Position numbers and translations under genes: made by a program. Of a stretch of DNA of 30,364 bases, positions 16,738-25,002 are shown piece after piece. This stretch comes from Bacteriovorax sp. UBA1852 (GTDB taxonomy: Bacteria > Bdellovibrionota > Bacteriovoracia > Bacteriovoracales > Bacteriovoracaceae), in the NCBI GenBank assembly GCA_002338505.1, contig DDIK01000033.1, forward strand, positions 44,101-74,464, in the 5' to 3' direction. Under the pieces are notes generated by a model. It was not told the DNA's origin, did not search any database, and saw nothing but the letters and a program-made list of their open reading frames with translations. Numbering within the stretch: the first letter of the stretch is position 1; every line of letters begins with the position of its first letter.

Positions 16738-17910
16738 TTAGCTAACTAGCTGATATGTTGAGTTTTTCATCAAAATTGAAACTTCTGGATGAATCTTAAG
16801 TCTCTGTATTAACTTGTAAAACCTCGAGTCTAAATCAGGATCATATTGTACCCTCCACACTCTTTCGATAAGAACTTCTTTACGTAAAGCTGTTTCAGAG
16901 TCTCTTAATATTTTATATAACCTATTTGCTTTGCTATTAATTCTAAATGGACTTGGACGAGATAAGTTTTTATCACTTCTTAAAAATTCATAAAACTGTA
17001 AAAAATGACAATTTATATCTCCAAAATCTTTGTACTCATAATCTTGTAAATATTTATCAGGATTGAGCTTTAAAAGCTTATTCCAATAACTCTTTGCCAT
17101 ATCAGGTTCGCCATCTTGCATCGAAAGTAATGTACTCCATAAATAGAAGTACTCACTAGTTTTTGAAAATGACTCTGGTATTGCGACAAGTTTTGATTTG
17201 TTCATTAGACTTTTTGTTACTTGATATTCATATTGAACCCTCTCTCTTGTAATAGATTTAACTTTAGAATGAAGATTCTTATAAATTTCAAAACTTTTAT
17301 CATATCTTCTCAATCTAAAATATACATCAGCGATGAGATTCATGTAAACGATTTGAGACTGTTTCGTTTTAAAGTAATTATCCTTATTATTATCTAAAAG
17401 AAGAGAAAGTGCTTCATTTAAATTCCCCTCCTTTGAGAGATAGGATGCCTTAGAGCGAACAAGAGAGATTATTTGATATTTATTATCTTTATAGGAATAT
17501 GCCTTATTCCAAGCGTAATCAAATAACTCTCTCAAACTTAAACGTGAATAATTAATAGAAAGATTTAGGTAACTAATATAGAGACCTTCTTGATCTTCTA
17601 GTTCTTGATAGAAGACGATAGCCTTGTGATTACAAGTCGCAGCTTTTTGATATAAAGATACTTTGTCATAAACAGAGGAGAGAACATTATATCTTTGAGC
17701 ATCTAGATACTTAGAAGTCGTAGAACGATTTAATAAATTTTCGATGGCCTTCTCGTAATTACCATCAAGATTATGTAAACGTGACCAAAGAAGATTTTTT
17801 TCAAATTGACTTAACCTCCCCTTACTTAGCTCAGACTTAAGTTTCGCAAGTTCTCGTTTAAAATATAATTGGACACATTCATTATATAGTTGATGATCAA
17901 GCCTTCTCAT
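16738..17910 (-). CDS. TPR protein with C-terminal OmpR-type winged helix, likely regulator
   Basis: A 390-residue cytoplasmic protein. Residues about 35-300 are helical repeats of TPR type, for example NYEKAIENLLNRS, YQKAATCNHKAIVFYQELED and RYDKSFEIYKNLHSK. The last 62 residues fit the OmpR/PhoB winged-helix pattern: LYKILRDSETALRKEVLIERVW, then DSRFYKLIQRLKI and a final hairpin STYQLV, corresponding to the usual VSRLR and GYRL positions. The normal order in regulators of this kind is DNA-binding domain first, so the C-terminal wing is unusual. It is divergent from the MACPF-like gene across 146 bases and is the obvious candidate to control it. No SD precedes the ATG. Confidence 0.7.
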   Translation of the reverse strand: MRRLDHQLYNECVQLYFKRELAKLKSELSKGRLSQFEKNLLWSRLHNLDGNYEKAIENLLNRSTTSKYLDAQRYNVLSSVYDKVSLYQKAATCNHKAIVFYQELEDQEGLYISYLNLSINYSRLSLRELFDYAWNKAYSYKDNKYQIISLVRSKASYLSKEGNLNEALSLLLDNNKDNYFKTKQSQIVYMNLIADVYFRLRRYDKSFEIYKNLHSKVKSITRERVQYEYQVTKSLMNKSKLVAIPESFSKTSEYFYLWSTLLSMQDGEPDMAKSYWNKLLKLNPDKYLQDYEYKDFGDINCHFLQFYEFLRSDKNLSRPSPFRINSKANRLYKILRDSETALRKEVLIERVWRVQYDPDLDSRFYKLIQRLKIHPEVSILMKNSTYQLVS

Positions 17911-18046
17911 TTAGTACTAGTATCATATTTTCGGTCACTTAGGTGCGAGCATGAACAATTTACATGTCAGAAAGTCAGAAATAAGACCTAGGCCGAAGAA
18001 TCAAGAGAATCTATAACTCACCTATCAAAACAACTATTACTTTTTT

Positions 18047-18051
18047 GGAGG
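18047..18051 (+). promoter_or_regulatory. Ribosome binding site that sets the MACPF-like start
   Basis: GGAGG lies 5 bases before ATG 18057. A longer reading from a TTG at 18045 would include this SD and is rejected. Confidence 0.85.
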
Positions 18052-18056
18052 AAGAA

Positions 18057-19667
18057 ATGAGTTTTAAAAAATTATTAATCTTAACATTGCCACTAATGAT
18101 TAGTGCTACAGAAATTAAATCGAATATAGGAAAAGGGATATCCTCATTTGATAATAATGCAGGTCTTAAAGATAGATGTATCCAATTAAGTCCACAACAA
18201 GTTTTCAGAGAGGATGTTCGATCAACAAAGTATCGACTTGAGCTTATCAAAAACAAAGAAGAACTCTATGACAAGATTGAAGCATCCGCTTCTGTCGGTG
18301 GTAGCTATGATGTTTTCAGTGCAAATGCTAAAGCTAGCTTCGTTAAAGAAATCAAGTGGAACTTCAATAGTAACTACATTTTGGTTAAAGCAAAGAGAGT
18401 CACGCATCGTGAGTCAATTTCTGCTCAAAATATATTACTTTCTAAAATGGCCCAAAATCTCTACTTAGAGTCCAAACTTCGTTTCTTAGAATCATGTGGT
18501 AATATGTTTTCTAAGACTGTTGAATATGGGGGGGAGATATTTGGTATAATAGAAATTACAGCAACCACTTACCAAGAAAAGCAAAAGATCCAAACTTCAC
18601 TAGAATCTTCTGGAGGTGTCTCTGGAATAAGTGCTCAGTCTAGTTATGATTATAAGAGAACCATACAAAAGTTGACTGAAACTTATCGAGCGAAGGTTAA
18701 AATTGATCACTTAGGAGGCTCTGAAATAGAGATACCAAGTACTGTTCAGGGACTCTTAGACATTAGTAGCAAGATAGAAAGTATAACAGACAGCAATCCA
18801 GTTGCTATATCTGTTTCAACAAGAGACTACTCAACGTTAGCGAACTTTAGTCATGATGACATTAACTATCAGACTATTATCAGACAAGATGCGATTGAAG
18901 TTTCTTCGAACAAACTTAGAGATGCAAGAAGTTTATACGCAAAGCTATTGGCGGTACTGGCATATCCACGCAACTACAAAAGACATAATCGCTTAGAGAT
19001 ACAAAGAAATCTTCAATACTTAGATAATAAAATTTTAGAGTTAAAAGACTTTATAGCTAAGAGTAGAAGCTTCTTATATGAACTAGATATGGATATTCTT
19101 GATATTAATCTCAATATTCAAGTACCTAGAGTTAAGAGAACAATTTTTGGAAGATATAAAAATCCACCAATTAATTGTAATCAAGAAACATCTCCAATTT
19201 GTGGAGTTAAGTCTTACAAGAAAACAAAATCATCTGCCTGTAATATACTAGGCGTAAATAAAGGAACTGGTCCTAGTTGTGGATCAATCTATAAAAAGAA
19301 AGCATCTAAGTTTTGTGGAGTGAATTTATATAAGCAAAGAAGAGGTAAACAGTGTGGGGCACAGAAATATAAACAATGTCATCACAGAGCTTGTGGAAAG
19401 AAATGGGATGGAAGCAGAAAGAGATGTCGCCATAGAAAGTGTGGAGTGAAGACCTACAAATCATGTAGAAACAAGGCGTTTGGAGTTGAGAGATATAATA
19501 CTTGTCGAAGCGAACAACACGGTATTGAAAAGTTTCTAACTTGTGAAAGTAAAGACTTCGGTTATAAGTTCAGCTCATGTGAGCACTTAAGTCACGGACC
19601 AGATAAGTTTAAGACATGTAATGTAGCAAAGATCGGTAACCAAACGACTTTTTGCCCAACATTGTAA
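18057..19667 (+). CDS. Secreted MACPF-like protein with C-terminal 13-residue Cys/Gly repeats
   Basis: A 536-residue exported protein with signal peptide MSFKKLLILTLPLMISA. Residues 144-163 (LESCGNMFSKTVEYGGEIFG) align with the signature of the membrane attack complex/perforin fold. Perforin has YGTHF..-VELGG with the same spacing, and here Tyr/Thr/His are replaced by Cys/Asn/Met. The flanking region (about 75-280) has the Gly/Ser/Thr-rich amphipathic stretches (SASVGGSYDVFSANAKAS, ESSGGVSGISAQSS) that become membrane hairpins in this family. A helical segment (about 276-345) follows. Residues 382-526 are about eleven repeats near 13 residues long of the form CGVxxYKxCRxxx. I infer a secreted pore former or surface binder. 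The fold call rests on one signature and context. Confidence 0.55.
   Translation: MSFKKLLILTLPLMISATEIKSNIGKGISSFDNNAGLKDRCIQLSPQQVFREDVRSTKYRLELIKNKEELYDKIEASASVGGSYDVFSANAKASFVKEIKWNFNSNYILVKAKRVTHRESISAQNILLSKMAQNLYLESKLRFLESCGNMFSKTVEYGGEIFGIIEITATTYQEKQKIQTSLESSGGVSGISAQSSYDYKRTIQKLTETYRAKVKIDHLGGSEIEIPSTVQGLLDISSKIESITDSNPVAISVSTRDYSTLANFSHDDINYQTIIRQDAIEVSSNKLRDARSLYAKLLAVLAYPRNYKRHNRLEIQRNLQYLDNKILELKDFIAKSRSFLYELDMDILDINLNIQVPRVKRTIFGRYKNPPINCNQETSPICGVKSYKKTKSSACNILGVNKGTGPSCGSIYKKKASKFCGVNLYKQRRGKQCGAQKYKQCHHRACGKKWDGSRKRCRHRKCGVKTYKSCRNKAFGVERYNTCRSEQHGIEKFLTCESKDFGYKFSSCEHLSHGPDKFKTCNVAKIGNQTTFCPTL
19200..19634 (+). repeat. Tandem 13-residue Cys/Gly/Tyr-Lys repeats inside the MACPF-like gene
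   Basis: About eleven protein repeats follow the pattern [CFH]-G-[VI]-x-x-[YF]-K-x-C-R-x-x-x, for example CGVKTYKSCRNKA, FGVERYNTCRSEQ and HGIEKFLTCESKD in immediate succession. One unit is a few residues longer. The DNA itself is well diverged between units, so the array is old and selected at protein level. Confidence 0.85.
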
Positions 19668-19679
19668 TAGTTGATATTT

Positions 19680-19706
19680 GGGGTACGTATTATAAATGCG
19701 TACCTC
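19680..19706. terminator. Hairpin between convergent MACPF-like and methyltransferase genes
   Basis: An 11-base stem with two wobble pairs (GGGGTACGTAT with ATGCGTACCTC) has a 5-base loop and lies between two convergent stops. There is no long T run on either side, so it may act as a weak bidirectional terminator. Confidence 0.55.
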
Positions 19707-19708
19707 AT

Positions 19709-20755
19709 TTACTTTGAACGATAAATCCCAATATTTCCTTCATCAATATATTCAGGCAAACACCAATCATTATCAACACTCAACTTATCAAGCCAGCCCT
19801 TTGCATTCCCCTTAGTCACCACAGTCACTTGATTACCTCTACTATATTCAATGATCTGCTCCAAAACATAGTCATAAGTTTCTTTTGTGAAGGGATCATA
19901 GAGATAGTAGATATCAGCAAAGGGAATTTTAAAGCTTGGATCAGAGAGATCTTGCACAAAGAAGCGTAGACTCTTTTCAAGCGATAAGTCCTTGCATGCC
20001 TTGATTGAAATATCGACTCTGTGAGGTACAAACTCATAACCTATGAAATCAATGTCTGATCTTAGAAGTGAGCAAACTAAGCCTACGCGACCATAGCCAG
20101 AGCCAAGGTCAATAATCTTAGCACCTTTCTTAGGCTTAATTCTATGTAAGGCCAGCAAGATAGTTGAATAACCAGACTGTACCCCTACTCCTGCGCCCTC
20201 ATAGAGACGTTCTTTTTCGCTAGCATCTATAATCATTTCTTGATCAAGTGAGTAATTAAAAGAGAAGAGATCGTCTATTCGATCAAAAGTACGATAGAGA
20301 TTTAGGCCCAGGTGTCCAAGTGATTGTAGACGCCCAACTTGTAAAGACTCTTCGTCTTGAAAGTGAGTGTCCATAAGCTTAAGAGATCGCACAAGAATTG
20401 ACTTTCTCTCTGTACTTGATCTTCTCATTACTTCATTGGTAATTTCTTTTTCAACACGTTTTGCTTTTTTAGATATGGCCTTAATGCCCTCACTTTTTCG
20501 CTCAATAATATATTTCTCTAAGAATGAAAGTGACCTCAGATGAGTGAGAAAGAGTTCTTCAAGAAAAGACTCATAGCTTCTCGAGTCTTCACTTTTATTA
20601 TTAAGCCAGAACTGTTCTTTTATGAAGTCCATCACTGTTATGAGAAGTGCAAAGTTGACATAGATATGGGATAGAGTTTCTTCTGAGATAGATGAGAGAT
20701 TTACTTCTTCATCATGAAGAAGGATTAGCTTAGTAAGTTCCTGTGAATCTTTCAC
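19709..20755 (-). CDS. Class I SAM-dependent methyltransferase, larger paralog
   Basis: A 348-residue cytoplasmic protein with a GTG start that directly follows the helicase gene by 10 bases. The first 170 residues are helical, charged and unassigned. The C-terminal half is a Rossmann methyltransferase domain: YEGAGVGVQSGY, motif [16 protein letters not shown], motif II FIGYEF, then DIYYLYDPF and VVTKGNAKGW. The GYGRVGLV stretch, YEG and TKG motifs are shared with the gene at 6825-7565, whereas the N-terminal half is not. The substrate is unknown. The SD before the GTG is weak, so translation is probably coupled to the helicase. Confidence 0.83.
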   Translation of the reverse strand: MKDSQELTKLILLHDEEVNLSSISEETLSHIYVNFALLITVMDFIKEQFWLNNKSEDSRSYESFLEELFLTHLRSLSFLEKYIIERKSEGIKAISKKAKRVEKEITNEVMRRSSTERKSILVRSLKLMDTHFQDEESLQVGRLQSLGHLGLNLYRTFDRIDDLFSFNYSLDQEMIIDASEKERLYEGAGVGVQSGYSTILLALHRIKPKKGAKIIDLGSGYGRVGLVCSLLRSDIDFIGYEFVPHRVDISIKACKDLSLEKSLRFFVQDLSDPSFKIPFADIYYLYDPFTKETYDYVLEQIIEYSRGNQVTVVTKGNAKGWLDKLSVDNDWCLPEYIDEGNIGIYRSK

Positions 20756-20765
20756 TTAAGACACA

Positions 20766-22190
20766 TTACTTTCTCTTATTTCTTCTAGAGATTCTTTCAT
20801 TTCTAACTTTTGTATTAATTCTCTTCTTGGGTTTATCTGAACTTGAGGTGCTTTCAATATCTGCGAGATTATTATAACGACGCATATCTTTATTAAATTT
20901 CCAAACAAACATCACCTTAAGAAGTTCTTCTGTTTCTAATTCACCAAATTTTTCTTTAAAGTGCTCAAAAGACTTTTCTGTCTTAAAGTCATCACCTTTA
21001 GATAAGACAGCATCAAGAATATATTTGGCATTCTCTAAGTCTTTTAAAACAAGACTCTCTTTAAGTTTTTCTACAGTTGGTAGCTTATCTTTAATGATTT
21101 TTTGCTTTATATGCTTTTCGAGGCCTTTTATAAAAGATGCTTCTCTAGCTCCAATCACACTATAGGCTTTACCTTTTTCACCTGCTCGACCAGTTCTTCC
21201 AATACGGTGTACATAACTTTCATTATCTCTTGGCATACCGTAATTAAAAACATGAGTAAGATTATTAATATCAATTCCACGAGCAGCGACATCCGTGCAA
21301 ACAAGCAGGTTTACTTTCTTTGAGCGAAAGTTCTTCATCGCCAGATCTCTTTCTGTCTGGCCCATGTCCCCATTTAAGACTTCTACTAAATGACCTCTTC
21401 GCTTAAGATCATCTGCAACCTCACGGGTTTCAATCTTTGTTCTGCAAAAGACTATGCCATAAACATTATGAGCATCATCTATTAAACGAGAAAGGCCTTC
21501 CTTAAGATGCTTGTCTCGAACAACAAAGTACTTCTGCTCTATATCTGAATTACTCATGGTCTTCTTTTCGATATGAACTTTGGTAGGATTTTTGAATTCT
21601 CGATCAATCATAGAAACAATTGGCCGAGGCATTGTCGCAGAAAACATGATGAGCTGGCGCTCATTTGTAAAAAAAGAAAGAATTTCTTGAACGTCCTCGA
21701 GAAAACCCATTGTGAGCATTTCATCCGCTTCATCAAGAACGCAGAAATTAGCACTACTGAGCTTTATTTTCCTCTTCCCTAGTAAATCTAGAACTCTCCC
21801 TGGAGTTCCAACAACAATATGTGGCTGTCCGCGAAGAGCTTGAAGTTGTCCTTCATAGGCTGTCCCACCATACACACAAGTTGACTTAATTTTTGTGTGC
21901 TTGCCAATCTTCTTGATCTCTTCTTCGACCTGCATGGCCAACTCTCTAGTAGGCGCAAGAATCAAAGCTTGAGTGACTTGTTTCTTCTCATTAATTTTTT
22001 CTAATAGAGGAACGACAAAGGCTGCAGTCTTGCCGGTTCCGGTTTGTGCTTGACCGACGAAGTCTTTATTACTCTCTAAAAGAACTGATATGGACTTATC
22101 TTGAATTTCAGTAGGCACTGAAAAGTCCATTTCTCCTAAGGCATTAAGAATATTTTCGCTAATATTGTAATCGATAAACTGTTTAGTCAT
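20766..22190 (-). CDS. DEAD-box ATP-dependent RNA helicase
   Basis: A 474-residue RNA helicase that unwinds RNA duplexes, typically in ribosome assembly, RNA decay and cold adaptation. Motifs in order: Q motif FSVPTEIQ (23-30), motif I AQTGTGKT (48-55), Ia PTRELA, Ib TPGR, motif II DEAD (153-156), motif III SAT (184-186), motif V ARGIDI, motif VI HRIGRTGRAG. Residues about 360-450 form an extra C-terminal domain with a pattern like that of the DeaD/DbpA class (V..LL......L), and a basic tail follows (KKRINTKVRNERISRRNKRK). Overall it is closest to the CshA/DeaD group. AGGA lies about 8 bases before the ATG. A methyltransferase gene follows in the same unit. Confidence 0.95.
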   Translation of the reverse strand: MTKQFIDYNISENILNALGEMDFSVPTEIQDKSISVLLESNKDFVGQAQTGTGKTAAFVVPLLEKINEKKQVTQALILAPTRELAMQVEEEIKKIGKHTKIKSTCVYGGTAYEGQLQALRGQPHIVVGTPGRVLDLLGKRKIKLSSANFCVLDEADEMLTMGFLEDVQEILSFFTNERQLIMFSATMPRPIVSMIDREFKNPTKVHIEKKTMSNSDIEQKYFVVRDKHLKEGLSRLIDDAHNVYGIVFCRTKIETREVADDLKRRGHLVEVLNGDMGQTERDLAMKNFRSKKVNLLVCTDVAARGIDINNLTHVFNYGMPRDNESYVHRIGRTGRAGEKGKAYSVIGAREASFIKGLEKHIKQKIIKDKLPTVEKLKESLVLKDLENAKYILDAVLSKGDDFKTEKSFEHFKEKFGELETEELLKVMFVWKFNKDMRRYNNLADIESTSSSDKPKKRINTKVRNERISRRNKRK

Positions 22191-22281
22191 AGAGCTTCCT
22201 ATTGGTTATTTGCTCTTATATACCAGAGTTTATCTTGAACGTATTAAAAGATATAAAAAGATTACAGTAGTGTGTATTTAT

Positions 22282-22512
22282 TTACTCATCTTCAGAGTAA
22301 CTATCTTCTTCTCTGTCTTCTTCTTTTTCTTCTTGCTCGTCCTGCTCTTGTTCTCTTTTTTCATTGAGTACTTGTTCATACTCTTCATCATGATGCTCAT
22401 AGCTCTCATCATTTGCCTTATGATCTTCAGATGAACCCAATCCACAGGCCCCACAATGTGCCATTGTAACGTTAGATAAAGACATGAATATAAGCATTAA
22501 TAGAATCTTCAC
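22282..22512 (-). CDS. Small acidic exported protein with a CGAC motif
   Basis: A 76-residue protein with a GTG start and GAGG about 6 bases upstream. The signal peptide MKILLMLIFMSLSNVTMA is followed immediately by HCGACGLG, where two Cys two residues apart follow a His. The remaining 50 residues are almost all D, E, H, Q, S and K, very acidic and disordered. The CxxC and the His/Asp/Glu-rich tail suggest metal binding or chaperoning in the periplasm, but this is inference. It is located between the helicase and patatin genes, with gaps of 91 and 39 bases. No family recognised. Confidence 0.65.
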   Translation of the reverse strand: MKILLMLIFMSLSNVTMAHCGACGLGSSEDHKANDESYEHHDEEYEQVLNEKREQEQDEQEEKEEDREEDSYSEDE

Positions 22513-22551
22513 AAGTACCTCACTTATTTGTGTTAAATTATTTTATCCTGC

Positions 22552-23409
22552 CTAGTTAGAAAATGGCCAGCGCAGCTTAAAGGGAATGGCCTCAATGATG
22601 AGGTTTCTTACATAATAGAGCAAATGAAACGCCCTATTTTGCTTTAAAGAGAAAAGTTTATCCTTCGCCCCGTCTTCTCCAGCCTTGATAACATCCTTAA
22701 AACTATCTTTATTATCTAACCTACTGAATGCACTAAGATCTAGCGGAATAACAACATCTGCTCTCTTAAGCTGATCGCGCGTTCTAAGATCAATAGCGAT
22801 ATCCATAGAGTTTGTGATAACGTCAAAGAGGCTATCAACTTCAGGGTAATTCTTAACCCCATTAAGGTCTACTCCGATCGTAATACCTGCTCCCATTTCA
22901 GTGAGAATATCAATCGGAACATTATTAGAAATGCCACCATCAACAAGAAGCCTTCCATCAATCTCAACCGGTTGAACAAGTCCAGGTACTGCTGCAGAAG
23001 CACAAATAGCAGGAATGAGTGGACCAGAAGTAAAATGAATAGTCTCTCCCGTGTTTACATCCGTTGTGCAAATTGCCAAGGGAATTTTAGCATCTTCAAT
23101 ATTTACATCACCTAAATCATTTTTTAGATAATCGCGAAGCTTATCAGTAGACATAAGACCCAGTTTGCCCATTTTAAAGTTCAAAACGGCCTGAGCTCTT
23201 AAGAGGTTTGCTAATTCATTGAGGTTTTCGAGCTTCTTACCAAAAGCAAAATAACTAGCAACAATAGCACCTGCACTTGTCCCAGAGATAAAATCAACAC
23301 TTATATCAGAGTGTTTGAGCCTCTTGAGCACCCCAATATGAGCAATGCCCTTTGCAGCACCTCCTCCTAGAGCAAGGCCAATCTTCCTGTTAAATGGATT
23401 CAAATTCAT
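22552..23409 (-). CDS. rssA: Patatin-like hydrolase of the RssA/NTE type
   Basis: A 285-residue cytoplasmic or membrane-associated serine hydrolase expected to cleave phospholipid or lysophospholipid esters. The family blocks are all present: the oxyanion-hole loop GLALGGGAAKGIAHIGVL (11-28), the nucleophile elbow GTSAG with Ser45, and the catalytic Asp157 in LVDGGISNNVP. Length and pattern are those of RssA/YlbK proteins. There is no signal peptide. AGGA lies about 7 bases before the ATG. It is divergent from the CvfB-like gene. Confidence 0.92.
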   Translation of the reverse strand: MNLNPFNRKIGLALGGGAAKGIAHIGVLKRLKHSDISVDFISGTSAGAIVASYFAFGKKLENLNELANLLRAQAVLNFKMGKLGLMSTDKLRDYLKNDLGDVNIEDAKIPLAICTTDVNTGETIHFTSGPLIPAICASAAVPGLVQPVEIDGRLLVDGGISNNVPIDILTEMGAGITIGVDLNGVKNYPEVDSLFDVITNSMDIAIDLRTRDQLKRADVVIPLDLSAFSRLDNKDSFKDVIKAGEDGAKDKLFSLKQNRAFHLLYYVRNLIIEAIPFKLRWPFSN

Positions 23410-23504
23410 TATAAGTCCTGATTTGTTAATATTTTACGCTTTCATAAATGTGATAGTCAAAAGAGGTGCAATTTGGTTATAAAGTAAGTTCAAGGGAGAT
23501 AATT

Positions 23505-24335
23505 ATGCTTAGCATTGGTAAAATGAATACATTAACAATTGATCAAGATACTGGAAGAGGACTTATCCTAAAGTCTGAAGATGGTCAGGAAGTATTCTTA
23601 CCGAGCTCTTTTGCTAAACGAGATCTTGAAGTTGGAGCATCAATTAACGTCTTTGTATATCTCAACACTCAAGGAGATATCATTGCGACGACTGAGACTC
23701 CCTATGCTCAAGTTGGTGAATATGCGCTTTTAAGAGTTGTTGAAACTCAAGAGTTTGGTGCTTTTTTTGACTGGGGTATTGATAAGGATCTACTTGTTCC
23801 AGGTAATGAGCAAAAACTTAAAGTTAGAAATCATGAAGATCATATTGTCAGAGTTTGTTTAGAAGATGAGACAAATAGAATTTACGGAACAACAAAGCTT
23901 GGAAAATATATTGAAGCTGATGATAAAGATATAAAAGAGAGAGATACTGTAGAGGTTGAGCTTGTTCATCAATCAGATCTGGGCTTTAGAGTTATCATTA
24001 ATAAGAAATACATTGGAATGATTTATCATAACGAAATATTTTCTAAAGTGAGAATTAAAGATAAGGCCCAAGGAATAGTCAAAAAGATTAGAGATGATGG
24101 TCTTATTGATATCAGTCTTCAAAGACTTGGAGTTTCCAAACTTGAAGACGCCAAGATAACGGTTTTAAATTTTCTTAAAGACAATGATGGCAAGTCCTAT
24201 CTTAATGATAAAAGCTCTCCAGAAGAAATTAAGCACAATCTGCAAATGAGTAAGAAGTCATTTAAGGCAGCAATTGGTATGCTATACAAAGAAGGAATGA
24301 TTATCATTGAAACCACAGGGATAAAACTTAAGTAG
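23505..24335 (+). CDS. cvfB: CvfB-like S1 RNA-binding protein
   Basis: A 276-residue cytoplasmic RNA-binding protein with the CvfB/YitL layout: three S1-like OB domains (about 1-60, 65-130 and 140-205) and a C-terminal winged helix (about 215-276). Domain 2 carries the signature GEYALLRVVETQEFGAFFDW followed by KDLLVP. Domain 3 carries DLGFRVIINKKYIGMIYHNE. The wing contains SPEEIKHNLQMSKKSFKAAIG. In Staphylococcus CvfB influences virulence gene expression. The start is ATG 23505, with AGGGAG about 6 bases upstream. An earlier ATG at 23466 has no SD. The metalloprotease gene starts one base after its stop. Confidence 0.88.
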   Translation: MLSIGKMNTLTIDQDTGRGLILKSEDGQEVFLPSSFAKRDLEVGASINVFVYLNTQGDIIATTETPYAQVGEYALLRVVETQEFGAFFDWGIDKDLLVPGNEQKLKVRNHEDHIVRVCLEDETNRIYGTTKLGKYIEADDKDIKERDTVEVELVHQSDLGFRVIINKKYIGMIYHNEIFSKVRIKDKAQGIVKKIRDDGLIDISLQRLGVSKLEDAKITVLNFLKDNDGKSYLNDKSSPEEIKHNLQMSKKSFKAAIGMLYKEGMIIIETTGIKLK

Positions 24336-24336
24336 T

Positions 24337-25002
24337 ATGAAACAGCTCATAATAATTCTTACTTTTCAAGCCCAAGTCAGTGCCTCATTCTTTTATGAGT
24401 CAACTGAAACTTCTCGTACAACAAAGAATCCTGTTATAAAAAAGAGAGCTTTTAAGCGAATTGTTAAAACAATGGAAAAAGAATTCATCGATTATGCAAA
24501 TAACTTTGATGAAAAATTACTCATGTACGCTGGCTGGAATAATCCCACTGCAGACCATGCCCTTGCCAGAAGATGGGAAACTGCTCAGGTGTTAATATTT
24601 AGAGGAATGGCACATAGAAGAGAAATTGATAGAGATGCACTAGTTCTTATTATTTGTCATGAATTAGGCCACCTCTATGGAGGAGCTCCTTTAAAAAATG
24701 AGAGAGACTATATTGCAGCCGAGGGCCAGGCTGATTATTTTGCAACAAACCACTGTCTTAAGAGATCTCTAAAGATTTTTGATCCTAAAAACATTGACCA
24801 AAGAGCGCTTAAAGCTATTGATAATGTCGGCAAATTTCTCGCAAATAACTGGGGTCATAGTCATCCAAGTCAATCAACTCCTGACCTAAGTGAAGTAGAC
24901 GAGACTTATATGAGCTATCCTACTCCACAGTGTCGATTCGACACTCTCATCGCTGGCTTATCTAAAGAAGACAGGCCTCGTTGTTGGTACGCTAATCCCT
25001 AA
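24337..25002 (+). CDS. Secreted HExxH zinc metalloprotease
   Basis: A 221-residue protein with a short signal peptide ([16 protein letters not shown]). The zinc site is HELGH (108-112). The third ligand is probably Glu129 or Asp133 in [14 protein letters not shown], which matches the E..AD pattern of several gluzincin-like families. Four cysteines remain after export (107, 140, 198 and 216). Around them [17 protein letters not shown] near the C-terminus is well structured. I do not place it in a named family. Its start is one base after the cvfB stop, with only a weak SD, so translation is coupled. It ends tail-to-tail with the chemoreceptor gene and shares 4 bases with it. Confidence 0.8.
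   Translation: MKQLIIILTFQAQVSASFFYESTETSRTTKNPVIKKRAFKRIVKTMEKEFIDYANNFDEKLLMYAGWNNPTADHALARRWETAQVLIFRGMAHRREIDRDALVLIICHELGHLYGGAPLKNERDYIAAEGQADYFATNHCLKRSLKIFDPKNIDQRALKAIDNVGKFLANNWGHSHPSQSTPDLSEVDETYMSYPTPQCRFDTLIAGLSKEDRPRCWYANP

Noticed and set aside
22210..22434. Plus-strand frame coding a very hydrophobic 74-residue peptide
   Set aside because: It is antisense to the acidic exported gene; GAA/GAG runs read as TTC/CTC give Phe and Leu. No SD precedes it.
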